Shown: one piece after another, positions 1 through 9,840 of the stretch
How positions within the stretch are numbered: the stretch's first letter is position 1
How the letters are laid out: each line of letters starts with the position of its first letter
Source: Pectinophora gossypiella
Lineage: Eukaryota > Arthropoda > Insecta > Lepidoptera > Gelechiidae
Length of the DNA: 64,000 nucleotides
Assembly: GCF_024362695.1 (NCBI RefSeq)
Contig: NC_065431.1
Span: forward strand, 4,780,624-4,844,623
Direction of reading: 5' to 3'
Program-made: the position numbers and the translations under genes
Notes under the pieces: generated by a model
What the model saw: the letters and a program-made list of their open reading frames with translations, nothing else
Told to the model about the DNA's origin: nothing
Databases searched by the model: none

Positions 1-227
1 GTATAGCTCTTCTATCTTATAACCATCAACACGATAAGAGTGAATCTACTTACCAATAGGCATCAAGTGATGGATGTTGCTTGTAGTGTTCTGGTTGGCT
101 CGAGGTCTGCCGCGCCCTCTCCTGAAACGCAGTCGTAGAGATAAAAACTATACTAATATTATTAATATTGTTTGTCCGTCTTTCACGGCAAAAACGAAGC
201 GACGAATAGACGTGAGTTTTAAGTGGA
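1..227. other. Unassigned left edge
   Basis: No gene is recognisable. A short open frame (74-259) has no family resemblance and runs into the repeat that starts near 228, so it is treated as chance. Confidence 0.4.
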
Positions 228-602
228 CAATGGCCCCGATTCCTGCAGACACCGCCTAATTTTATTTTAAGTTATATCCGTCATTTTCATATCCGTCGAA
301 AAGGAAAGGGACGGATGATTCACAGCTCTTAATTTTAGGAAGAATGAGTAAATGAACCCGGGCGAATCAAAAAGGTACGTCGTTGGTATGCAATCCGTTT
401 GACGTGCTGTCTACTTACCTGTGTCGGGTTATTGACTGATGTAAAATTTTTAGACGGTTGTTTTAGATTTGTCCTTAAAATTGACGTGTGTTCCATAAAT
501 TTTATGCTTGTCGATTACCCGTCCCTTTCCTTTTCGGCGGATAAGAAAATGACAGATATAACTTAAAATAAAATTAGATTGTATTTACAGGAATTAGCAC
601 CA
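228..602. mobile_element. MITE-like repeat, family M1
   Basis: Both ends read as a short inverted motif (ATTCCTGCAGACACC on the left, a GGAATTAGCACC-type end on the right), and each half holds a GGACGG and RCCGAAAAGGAAA-type motif in opposite orientation. Related copies occur near 19975-20445, 23383-23630, 36008-36314 and 47866-48025, which shows it is dispersed. It is non-coding. The family name is only a local label. Confidence 0.6.
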
Positions 603-639
603 ATGACTACTTTGTCTTTTTCTATTTTTCTAACCACTG

Positions 640-850
640 CCCTAAAATGGAGGGGGGGGGGGGGGTTTACTAACGGGTAAAACATTTTTTTTTTTCTATT
701 TAAATTATTTATGAATTTTAATCAAGAAAAACTAGGTCCGACATTTTATCACCTTTTTCCATGACGTCACAGTGTGCTTTTTCATACAAATTCCATAGTT
801 TGTTTGTTCGTGTTTTGACGTTTAGTAAAAAGTAACTGAATTGACTAGTT
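640..850 (-). repeat. Dispersed repeat, family R1 (minus copy)
   Basis: Starts with a poly-G run (649-666). Its reverse complement matches 53585-53800, and it also matches the two flanks of the DIRS element (ends near 55077, resumes at 60098). This copy keeps the uninterrupted site where the DIRS element is inserted in the other copy. Confidence 0.6.
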
Positions 851-973
851 GGAAATTAAAAAATAATAAAAAAGTTTATTTAGGTAAAATCTACGACACA
901 CATATACATTAATTAGCCTATTAGTGATGACTATAAACAGAAAAAATATTTTTTAACTATATTTTTAATAATA

Positions 974-1035
974 ATCCTGACACCAGGGTTGATGAGGTTG
1001 GTCATCAACCTCATATCCCACACGATAGGAAGATT
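974..1035 (+). repeat. SINE tail fragment (family S4)
   Basis: The phrase around CTGACACCAGGGTTGATGAG followed by a CACACGATAG end recurs at 2228-2340, 9178-9300, 10684-10745, 28083-28190 and 28385-28470. This is only the distal end of the fuller copy at 28245-28470. Confidence 0.5.
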
Positions 1036-1100
1036 TTTACATTGTTTTAGTTTAGTTATTATCATAATTAAAACACATAATAACGGGTTCTTACCGCGTT

Positions 1101-1386
1101 TAAATCAGGGATATGAGACTCCCGATATTTCGACCCTGCTGCAAGTTTCATGAACGTGAGGACACAGTGAGTGCGGTTTGTCGTAGTGAGTTTGGTGCGA
1201 GTTCAGATGGTACCGAACATTCCGATATCAAAAACATAAACAAGCGGCAAAGAAAGAGGGTAGACAGATATGTCTGCCCGTAGAAAATTATGGATCTACC
1301 TACTCCACTGCAATCTCATCAGTCATCCCGTGATCATGGCATTTGCAACAGTGTCGAAATATCAGGAGTCTCATATCCCTGATTTA
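1101..1386. mobile_element. MITE with about 40-bp terminal inverted repeats
   Basis: The left end AATCAGGGATATGAGACTC is mirrored at the right end, and the match continues inward past CGATATTTCGACC. Both ends abut TTAA, as expected for a piggyBac-type target site. There is no coding potential. The superfamily is inferred from the target site alone. Confidence 0.6.
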
Positions 1387-1532
1387 AGAAGATTTTTAAC
1401 TAACCTGCTCGTGGATGGCGGAGTGGGGTAGACAGGGTCATAGGGGCTGTCGGTGGTGGCCAGGCCCTCCTCCCCAGATATGCCCGGGAGGATCACCTCT
1501 TCACTTCCAACTGGAAACAACATACACCTACA

Positions 1533-1632
1533 TAACATAAACAGCCTATATACCTCCCACTGCTGGGCACAGGCCTCCCCTCAATCAACCGGAGGGGGTA
1601 TGGAGCATACTCCACCACGCTGCAACATCACA
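1533..1632 (-). repeat. SINE fragment (family S1 tail)
   Basis: Matches the tail of the tRNA-derived SINE seen whole at 39527-39846, including the GCTGGGCACAGGCCTCCCCT stretch. The tRNA-like head is missing. Confidence 0.6.
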
Positions 1633-1872
1633 TGTTGTTAATTGAAACAAATCAATTTATTCACAACAACAATAACAAAAACAATAACAATTCGTTTTAA
1701 CCTCTTAAGCCCGAGGTTTCCAGTTCCAATTTTTTCTTTATTTTTGTACGTAAATTTATATTTTATACAAAATATTTTTTTGAACAAACATTCTATCTAA
1801 CGAGCGTAAAGAAAGCTATAAAATTTTGAATCATTGTTACGTTTTATAATCAATTATACATCTTGGGCGTTA

Positions 1873-2022
1873 AAATGGCCACATCGAAGCGATTCATCTA
1901 AGAAAGCAATATTGCTATTTGACATTTGATTGCATTACGAACTTACTTTTATATGCGCAACTGTCAAAGCGATATTGCTTTTTGAGATGAATTGCTTCGA
2001 TGTGGCGTTTTTAACCCGTCTT
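1873..2022. mobile_element. Small hairpin MITE, family M2
   Basis: Terminal inverted repeats carry CCACATCGAAGC and AGCAATATTGC. Related copies lie at 43105-43190, 48047-48175, 49563-49705, 51778-51935 and 54651-54800. It is about 150 bp and non-coding. Confidence 0.65.
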
Positions 2023-2227
2023 TTCTTTGGAAAATTCTTTCTTCTTCTGTGAACAGTCTTAATGTCTTATCACTGATGATGCATCACTGACCTTCCTCAA
2101 GATGCTGCATGCCCCCGATGACTTGTTCCTCCACCTCCTCGTATTGGTCATCTGTGATGTATTCCTCGTACTGCCCAGCCTCTATCTCCTCATACTGTTG
2201 GATACAAATACAATAAGTTCTTCTATC

Positions 2228-2497
2228 ACGAGGGTTGCGAGGTGGATGACCAACCTCATCGACCCTGGTGTCAGGGTTGCTATTGAGCTGCTAAAGGCTC
2301 CTGACATGGCTCATGTAACGACTACTTACATCAGTAAATAGTACCGGGACCAACGGCTTAGCGTGCCTTCCGAAGCACGGAGGAGCTCGAGAAACTATTT
2401 TTTTGTGGTCACCCATCCTATGACCGGCCTTTGCGGAAGTTGCTTAACTTCAACAATCGCAGACCGAGCGCGTGAACCGCTGCGCCACCGAGCTCTT
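2228..2497 (-). repeat. SINE with tRNA/5S-like head, minus copy (family S3)
   Basis: On the minus strand the head (about 2497-2405) reads as a tRNA-like segment (GAGCTCGGTGGCGCAGCGG type) followed by a segment resembling the 3' half of 5S rRNA (GTTAAGCAAC, then GGATGGGTGACCAC). The body shared with other SINEs follows, and then a family S4 tail. See the copy at 21048-21335. Confidence 0.65.
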
Positions 2498-2546
2498 CGC
2501 TATACGTAGTATTATTCCTTATTCTATGCTTACGGCCCCATTGTTC

Positions 2547-3077
2547 GTACAGTCATGAGCAATAGCATGTACTAACTTTAGAACCCTGTCGCAGTATCAT
2601 ATTTGACATTTAATGAGACTTGCGGTTTATCTAATCTAAATCTAAATATATAAAAGGAGAAACTGACTGACTGACATATCAACGCACAGCCTAAACGGCT
2701 AAACGTAGGCACTTGAAATTTGGAAGGGACGTAGCTTAGGTACCGTAGAGGTGCACTAAGAAAGGAATTCCCGAAATTCCCACGGGAACGGGAATTAGCG
2801 GGAAAATCCTTTTGTATCAAAAATCTAAACCGCTTAAGTTAGACGCTTGAAATTTGGCATGCAGGTACCTTAGTAAACCTAAAGCTTATTTGCAACAGGA
2901 TATTGCAAAATTCCCACGGGAACGGGGGTTAGTGGGAAAAAACATTTGTATGAAAAAATCTAAACCGCGTAATATAGATACACGCTACGCGAAGTCGCGG
3001 GCAAAAGCTAGTTTGTCAATAAAGTTAATGTGACATGGTTTCAAAGTGTATACATATTAGTACTCGTGACCGTACGT
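2547..3077 (+). mobile_element. MITE family M3, split by a Helitron-like element
   Basis: Left part (2547-2629) and right part (3012-3077) together match uninterrupted relatives at 4040-4190, 15945-16088 and 40258-40400, and in reverse at 22368-22490. The gap is exactly the Helitron-like insert at 2630-3011. It is non-coding, with inverted ends of the ACAGTCATGAGCAAT / CTCGTGACCGTAC type. Confidence 0.65.
2630..3011 (+). mobile_element. Non-autonomous Helitron-like element
   Basis: It begins with TC and ends with CTAG, preceded by a CGCG-AAGT-CGCG hairpin about 10 nt upstream. It sits between A and T without a target duplication. All four are hallmarks of Helitrons. Two imperfect internal repeats both carry a CTTGAAATTTGG motif. 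No Rep or helicase coding is present, so it would depend on a helper. Confidence 0.75.
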
Positions 3078-3349
3078 TTTAGAGTGATGCGCTCATATTC
3101 CTAAAACCAATACTCGCCTTGACTCCGACCTGGTCGTCCCCATCTATCTCCACCATGGACCCGTGGGTGCCTATCTCCACCTCGCACATTATCTCCTGGT
3201 TCATCATCGTGAACCAGTATCTGAAAAGATACATAGACCTCATATAGTAAATAGACAACCACACACAACGGCGAGTAGCGACACTGTACAACCGATATTG
3301 CACTTTATTTTAACAGCCATAACATCTTAATTTGAGGGAACGAACTTTT

Positions 3350-3662
3350 ATACGTCCCACTGCCGGGCACAGGCCTCCCCTCAATCAACCGGAGAGGGTA
3401 TGGAGCATACTCCACCACGCTGCTCCACTGCGGGTTGGTGGAGGTATTTTTACGGCTAATAGCCGGGACCAGCGGCTTAACGTGCCCTCTGAAGCACGGA
3501 ATGAACTTATTTTTTCAGACAATCAGGTGATTCAAGCCTGTAAAGTCCTTACCAAACAAAGGACAGTCTCACAAAGTGATTTCGACAATGTCCTCATCGG
3601 GAATCGAACCCGGGCCTCCAGATCGTGAGCCTAACGCTCTAACCACTAGACCACGAAGGCTG
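3350..3662 (-). repeat. tRNA-derived SINE, full-length minus copy (family S1)
   Basis: Read on the minus strand, the head begins near 3660 with a box A-like TGGTCTAGTGGTTAG and a box B GGTTCGATTCCC. The body follows with a CGTGCTTC..GGCACGTTAAG segment and a tail ending GGGACGTATA. The head would bind TFIIIC as an internal promoter. Not a functional tRNA gene, because the body is fused directly to the head. Confidence 0.75.
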
Positions 3663-4039
3663 TTACTATCTACATAACTTAATATTTACAACACACTTTT
3701 GACGCTTTTGTAGAAAAACTCCTTAATGAATGTGAGTCTATTTGCTTAAACTTTATAGGATGACCATTCTTTTTTTCTTCTTTTTTGGCGTTATTGTAGA
3801 CTTGCCGCAGATAGTATTCTCTACCTACTTGGCCGAACAAGTGGGGAGCGTTGACGGCTCACCACACACACACACTCACTTACGGTGTGCACTTATCACA
3901 CTGTATGAGAACTTTAGCGGAATTGTGAATAAATTAAAATAAGGTGAAGATAAATTAAAATTAACACAAAGTTACCTATATATACTACGTCAATCAAAAA
4001 TATTACACTGAGCAAAATACTTAATAATAAAGTAGGTAC
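3663..4039. other. Unassigned AT-rich spacer
   Basis: No gene is seen. At 3790-3850 there is a short match to the GCCGCAGATxxxATT..CTACTTGGCC repeat (family S5), and a (CA)n stretch lies near 3868. Confidence 0.4.
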
Positions 4040-4190
4040 AGGCATGAGCAATATCATGTACCCTCTTTAGAACCCTGTCGCACTATCATATTTGAAATTT
4101 AATGAGACTTACGGTTTAATTTGTCTAAAAAGGTAATGTGACATGGTATCAAAGTGTATACATATTAGTACCCATACCTACCTGTACCTA
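4040..4190 (+). mobile_element. MITE family M3, uninterrupted copy
   Basis: Matches both halves of the split copy at 2547-3077 without a gap, so it shows the site before the Helitron-like insertion. Confidence 0.6.
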
Positions 4191-4489
4191 CATGTTTTTA
4201 ATGTGATTTTTGTGAAAAAGGATCTTTAATTACTCAATTCTAATGTGAAAAACATTAATTACATAGAAATTAATTTAAAAATTGCTTCATTAAATAATGA
4301 TGGATAGTTAATTAATATTAATTATATCTATTATCAAAGTATGTATTATTTTCTAGATAAAAGCTTACTTTCTTTGTTTTATAAGTACTAGCAAGCTAGC
4401 AACTCAATATGGCTTTGCCTGAGTAACATTTTTAAGCTATCTAATACAAAATAAAAATAAGCTTTTATTCACTGTCAATATTACAAAGT

Positions 4490-4800
4490 TTTATTACATG
4501 CATACGTACATTACCAATAGCAGATTACACAAAGAGTTGGGTATCCCAACAGTAAGTGAAGAGTTAAAAAATGTAAGCTGCTCTTACAAAAACAGAATAA
4601 CAGCCCATCCTAATATACTGGCCAGGCCGCTCATGGATGAGCACACACAACTAAGACTAAGAAGGAGGCTGCCGCAGGATCTAGCCAACTAAGGCCCAAA
4701 ATAGGAAGCGACACTGGTCGCTTACCTAAAATGATACCTATACACCACAAGAAGTGCTTATTATCCAAGGGTGATAGATTGCGCGCAAAAAGGGGGTTAA
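4490..4800 (+). pseudogene. Jockey-type LINE 3' tail (reverse transcriptase C-terminus)
   Basis: The frame at 4498-4692 encodes a tail with LGIPTVSEE, AHPN and RLRRRLPQDL, the usual pattern at the C-terminus of Jockey-clade LINE ORF2 proteins. It then ends in a stop and a short 3' UTR. The same segment is present inverted at 45545-45845, still readable. No reverse transcriptase core is present, so it is a 5'-truncated remnant. Confidence 0.65.
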
Positions 4801-4815
4801 AAAAAAAAAAAAAAC

Positions 4816-5029
4816 ATGCATACATAAACTCACGCCTATTTCCCACAGGGGTAAGCAGACTATAGAATTCCATTTGCTTCGATTCTGACACAATTCTCTT
4901 GCTTTCTCCACATTTATCAATCGCTTCATACACGCACAACGGTTCAGAGTAGATCATACTAAACCCTTTCTAAGGACATCTCCAATTTGGTCAATGTAAG
5001 TCCTTCTAGGTCTTCCTCTGCCAGCTTAA
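4816..5029 (-). pseudogene. LINE 3' tail, minus copy (family L2)
   Basis: The minus strand matches the longer tail at 37548-37909, including the part encoding CQDRSKWNSI, but with frame damage. It ends against an A-rich run at about 4801-4816. One of seven copies in this window. Confidence 0.6.
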
Positions 5030-5062
5030 GCAGAATTTACTCAATTTATTATACATTTATAC

Positions 5063-5170
5063 AGGGTGTTAGTGATGCCATACCAAATACTGAGTGGGAC
5101 GATTCAGCTCATGATTCTGAGTTAATAACAAGTGGAATTTTCCATTTACTGTTTTTGAGGAGAAAATTTA
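5063..5170 (+). mobile_element. Half of hairpin MITE family M4
   Basis: One arm of the hairpin (CAGGGTGTTAGTGATGCC.., GATTCAGCTCATGATTCTGA) without its partner arm. Whole copies are listed at 11301-11757 and elsewhere. Confidence 0.55.
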
Positions 5171-5199
5171 AGTATGGTGTATTGAAATCCTTTTAAATA

Positions 5200-6480
5200 T
5201 ATAAGGCGGAATTGTATGTGTGTTAATTTTTTAAGTTCAATAATATACCAAGCTTCATTGTAGCTTCATAATAAAGATAACAGTCTCAATAGGATTAAAT
5301 GAAAAAAAAAAAAAAAAACCATTTGCCAAGTTTGATTTACTTACTTCTACAGTTTAGGATGAATACATCCATTGTTCTAGAATCAAAAGTGACTCATTTT
5401 CGACATTTACGAAAAAAATAAAGTCACAGAATGTAAATAAACATTTTTTATCGCAGTATGTGGCGATAGCTACATTTATGTACACGCGAATTAATGTCAT
5501 ACGATCAAATTACAGCCTTATGCGTGTAATTAAAGTTTCAAAACGCAAAATAGGTGTTTCCTCGACCAGTGTTGCAAGTAAAATGAGGAGTAGGGGCGAG
5601 AAAAACAGTCTACAGTGCAGCGGTAGACTGTCGTATCGACGGAGCCGTCGCCGGCCGGTCGCACAAACTCAATTTTTTAGATAAATATAAAACGACCACA
5701 CCAATGCTTCGTCACACGAAATCCTCTACAAATGACCTCTATTCATCCACCACCAGACCTCTCATTAAACAAGTAATTTCACAGAAAATAAGAAACACTT
5801 GTTACAAAGTGTCAAAAAGTACGAATGTTTTTAGAATATAGTTTACCTTTATTTATCTTCTAACAAAAGCTGCTCGGCCCCCTGGAGACTATTATGGACT
5901 GCTGCGTAGGCACAAGTATTTCCACCGCAATTTTCACCGAAAACAATGCACCAAGCTTCAGTGAAAAAAAGTTCGATATTTAGGCTCAAAAATATTTGAA
6001 ATTTACGCGAAAATGTTTATAAAATATGTCCGACTAAACATGGCGTCCAAAGATGTCCGACCAAATTCAATATGGCGAAGCAAAATGGACGCCCGTTCTT
6101 CGGCCGCTCGAGGTGGAAAGAACAAGAATTATAAAGCTTCCATACATGAACAAAGAATACTTTGACAGTTGTTAATGTTGCCATTTAAAACTTGTTTACG
6201 ACTGTCAAATTCGTAAAATTTTGTTTAAATCAGACAAATCAAGCACATAAATTATTTTTAGAATAAAACAACATACAGGTAAATATTGCAGTGTTGTTGG
6301 CTAATAAATAGTTGCAAACTTTAAAAACTAATTGTATTTTTTTAACATATTTTTGTTAACATGTATTGATGCTTTATAATCTATTGTTCTGCCATCTATT
6401 GGTAAATTGACGCAACTTTGCGAAAGCAGCGCTACCTAGCGATGTATCTTTCGTCAGCTGTCACGATTTTCTCGTCTTCC
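5200..6480. other. Unassigned region upstream of the IDH gene
   Basis: No gene is confidently seen. At 5995-6120 there are three ATGGCG/ATGGAC-type motifs that resemble YY1 sites, but the resemblance is weak. A minus-strand open stretch (about 6020-5868) reads as plausible protein ending in a stop, but has no start or recognised relative. The last 100 bases before 6564 must hold the core promoter; no TATA box is obvious. Confidence 0.35.
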
Positions 6481-6563
6481 ACTTCCTGTGATTATCCAAC
6501 ATCTGTCAATTGGGTATTTGGGGGTTTGTGCTTATTTTAGGGGGATTTTGATAAAAAAATACG

Positions 6564-6802
6564 ATGGCTGTGAGGTTGTTGGCCAAGATGAGGGTGCTGC
6601 CGGAGCTCCGCACCGCGGGGTACTCCAGTTCCGCTGCGGCTCCTGCCCAACTGTCCGATTTTGACTTGCAACACAAGACTCCGGTTATCAGAAAACAGAA
6701 GCTGATCCCGAAGGCCCATTACGGCGGGAGGCACGCAGTAACCATGCTCCCTGGCGGAGGCATCGGCCCCGAGTGTATGGGTTACGTCAAAGACATCTTC
6801 AA
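6564..6802 (+). CDS. Idh3g: Idh3g exon 1
   Basis: Encodes residues 1-79 plus two bases of codon 80: the transit peptide, then the start of the dehydrogenase fold with HAVTMLPGGGIGPE. The donor is AA|GTAAGT. A second in-frame Met at position 9 is less likely because it would shorten the transit peptide. Confidence 0.92.
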
Positions 6803-9797
6803 GTAAGTTTATGCGTTTCAATTTTCAGGCTATTTTTGGTTATAAACCGCACGTTTCGTACTGTTTTTGAAAATCTAGATGATTTCTGAAGATAAATAAA
6901 TTGCTTAGACACGTCCCTCTGGTGGGCATAGGCCTCCCCTCAATCAATTGGAGGGGATGTGGAGCATACTCCACACTGCTCCACGGGTTGGTGGAGGCTA
7001 GTAGCCCGAAACCAACGGATTTCAGTGCCTTCCAAAGCACTGAATACTTTTTCGGACGATCAAATGATTCAGCCTGCAATGTCCTAGCCAAACCCTTTGC
7101 TTTACTTGAGCCCAAAGGCTTTGACCAAATTTTGAATATCATTTTTCTGTTATTTAATTTGTAGTTAACTTGTAAAAATACTATTTATATCTATTATTTT
7201 AAAAACAATATTTTTTTAAATCATAATTATGTTGATTTATGTTAGTAACAATTTCTGGTAACATAATGTACATTAAATTATCTAAGCAAAAGTATTTGAA
7301 TCATCTTCATTTCCTATAACCAGTCAAAGACTACACAAAATATATTACAAAGTTGAGAGGAGTGCAATGTTTGTATGAAAAGTTAAAAGTTTTAATAGGA
7401 AGGTTTTACGGTCGCGAGGAACTGCTAGTCTGAAATAAAATTATTGAATTTAAAATTGCAGATATATTGGTGCTCCTGTGGACTTTGAATGGGTGAACAT
7501 TGACCCCAATGTTGACAACGATGAGGATGTCCAGTACGCCATCACTACTATCAAGAGGAACGGCGTTGGTCTTAAGGTATTATACACATAATGCTCTGGG
7601 ATTGTCGAGGACCTTATGTATTTCTTTGTGGAGTGTGATAAGAAAAAGAGATTAGAAGGAAATTATTCCACCAAAATCTACAGAGAAGAGTTGCCTCTTC
7701 CAGATCCAGTATGTAACAGCAACAGTCCCTGAACAATGTGGTGTAGTAGTAAGATGACCACCAAGGGTGGCAAATATTGGACTAACAATTGGAATTTCCA
7801 TTAGGGTTTTCAACTTACTTATCTTTGACATGTCTGTCAGAAGACCTTATAGCCGCTGTAGCCCAGTTGGTAGAATGCTTGCCTCTCATTTTGAGGTCGC
7901 AGTTTCGAATCCAGCACAGGCCTAAATCAATGATTGTCGAATTTGTTTTCGAATTCATGTTTGGATCATAATTGATTATCACGTGCTCAGCGGTGAAGGA
8001 AAACATCGTGAGGAAACTCGTAACGCTGGGCTTCAAAACGCAAGCAAAGGCTTCCATGTTTATGTTTTGAATTGATCTTATTTATTTATAGCCTTTTTTC
8101 AGATATTGAAGTTACGTTTTAAAGTTATTCCTTAATATAATATCTACGATAACCGATCTGTGTGCCTTCGGGCAAAGGCCTCCCCATTACTCTCCATTCT
8201 TTTTTGTTTTATACGAATCTTGTCCAGGTCTTAGTGTTTTCAGCCATTGACATTATTTCGTTGGCCCACCTTTTGAATTGATCTGATTCAAGGGCAACAT
8301 TGAGACGAAGAGCGAGGCAGCCTACGTGACGTCACGAAACGTGGCCCTTCGTAATGAGTTGGACATGTACGCATATGTCCTCAACTGCAAGTCCTACCCC
8401 GGAGTGAAGACCAGGCACAACAACATTGATGTCATCATTATCAGGTAATAAATATATAAAAATAGCCTTAAATCACCGACATTTGTCTTTTGACCCGTTT
8501 TGTTTGTTTTTTGGCCTGTTGACCTTCTCCAACCTTGTGGTAGATTGTCTTCCCACCTTTTGTTTGGTCTCCCTTTTCGCCTTTCACCATATCTGGGGTA
8601 CCATTCTGTGATGTCTTTAGTCCACTTTGTCATCCTTATCAGGTATAGTAGACGACAGGTCGACATGGCAATTCTCTAGTGACGTGACGTTTTCAATATA
8701 TATCGATATATTTTTATTATGTATGTAACAAAATGTGAATAAAATAATACCACGTTTTTATTTAAGTTAATATTTATTCATCTGAATCATCTAACGTATC
8801 GCTACAAAAACTTAAAGAATCTTCGTCACTGGTATCTTCTTTTATGTTTTTCGAAATTGCTCCAGTTTTCGGCCGTGACTGACAAAATTGCATTCGTTGT
8901 TATCTCTTTAAGCTTTGTCAAACACAAATCGCTCTTTATGTTGTGTTCCCTGACGAAGCGTTTAACACGCGACGAAGATGCAACCGTAGCCATTTTTAAA
9001 ACACAATAGTAATAAATTATGTGAGCAAGATTATAATCGATAAACGCGGTCGATACGGACTCGTGCGACACTAAGACTAAGACGCCGCGGGGACTGTGCG
9101 GGTGTGCAGGGCGACCCCGCCTCCGCGGCTCACCTCATGCCCCGATTGCCATGTCGACCTGTCGTCAACTATACTTCCTATTGTGTGGGTTGTGAGGTGG
9201 AATACCAACCACATCAACCCTGGTGTCAGGGTTATTACTGAGCCGCCAAATGCATGACATGGCTCGTGTAACAACTATAATGCTTAAATCAGTAAGTAGT
9301 ACCAAAAGAAACATCTAGAGAGACTAGCTGATCATCCGAATCCCCTCGCATTAATTAAGCTTATTGACCTCGTAAATGTGGTGAAACGACTGAAGAGAAG
9401 CCATGTTGTATAAAGTGGGAGGCTGTGACTCTGGTTGTAGCTCCGGACACGTCATATATCCACTCAACGAAACTGCTTATAGTCTAGAGGACTGATTGTA
9501 GTTTAAAGCAAGAAAAAAAAAAAGAAAAAAGTAACCAATGTCGGGACCAATGGCTTAACGTGCCTTCCGAAGCACGGAACAGACTACAAGGATCAGTTAC
9601 TGTTATTTAGTAACATAATACACAATGTTAGTGACATTGTAACAATAACTTTGATTGCTGATTCAGACCATGATTAAAAACTGAAGTGAAGTGAAGTACA
9701 AAATGCAAAAATATTTATTCAAAAGACACGGTACAGAAAACTGTTTACTAGGACTATACCTGTCACAGAACTACACACACACACACACACACACACA

Positions 9798-9840
<43 letters not shown>

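Noticed and set aside
3590..3662. A tRNA gene (boxes A and B on the minus strand; similar at 39775-39846)
   Set aside because: The acceptor stem does not close and the sequence continues directly into a SINE body found elsewhere.
5868..6022. Minus-strand frame (CIVFGENCGGNTCAYAAVHN..) as an exon of a gene opposite to IDH
   Set aside because: It looks protein-like but has no start, no clear splice sites and no recognised family; evidence too thin to list.
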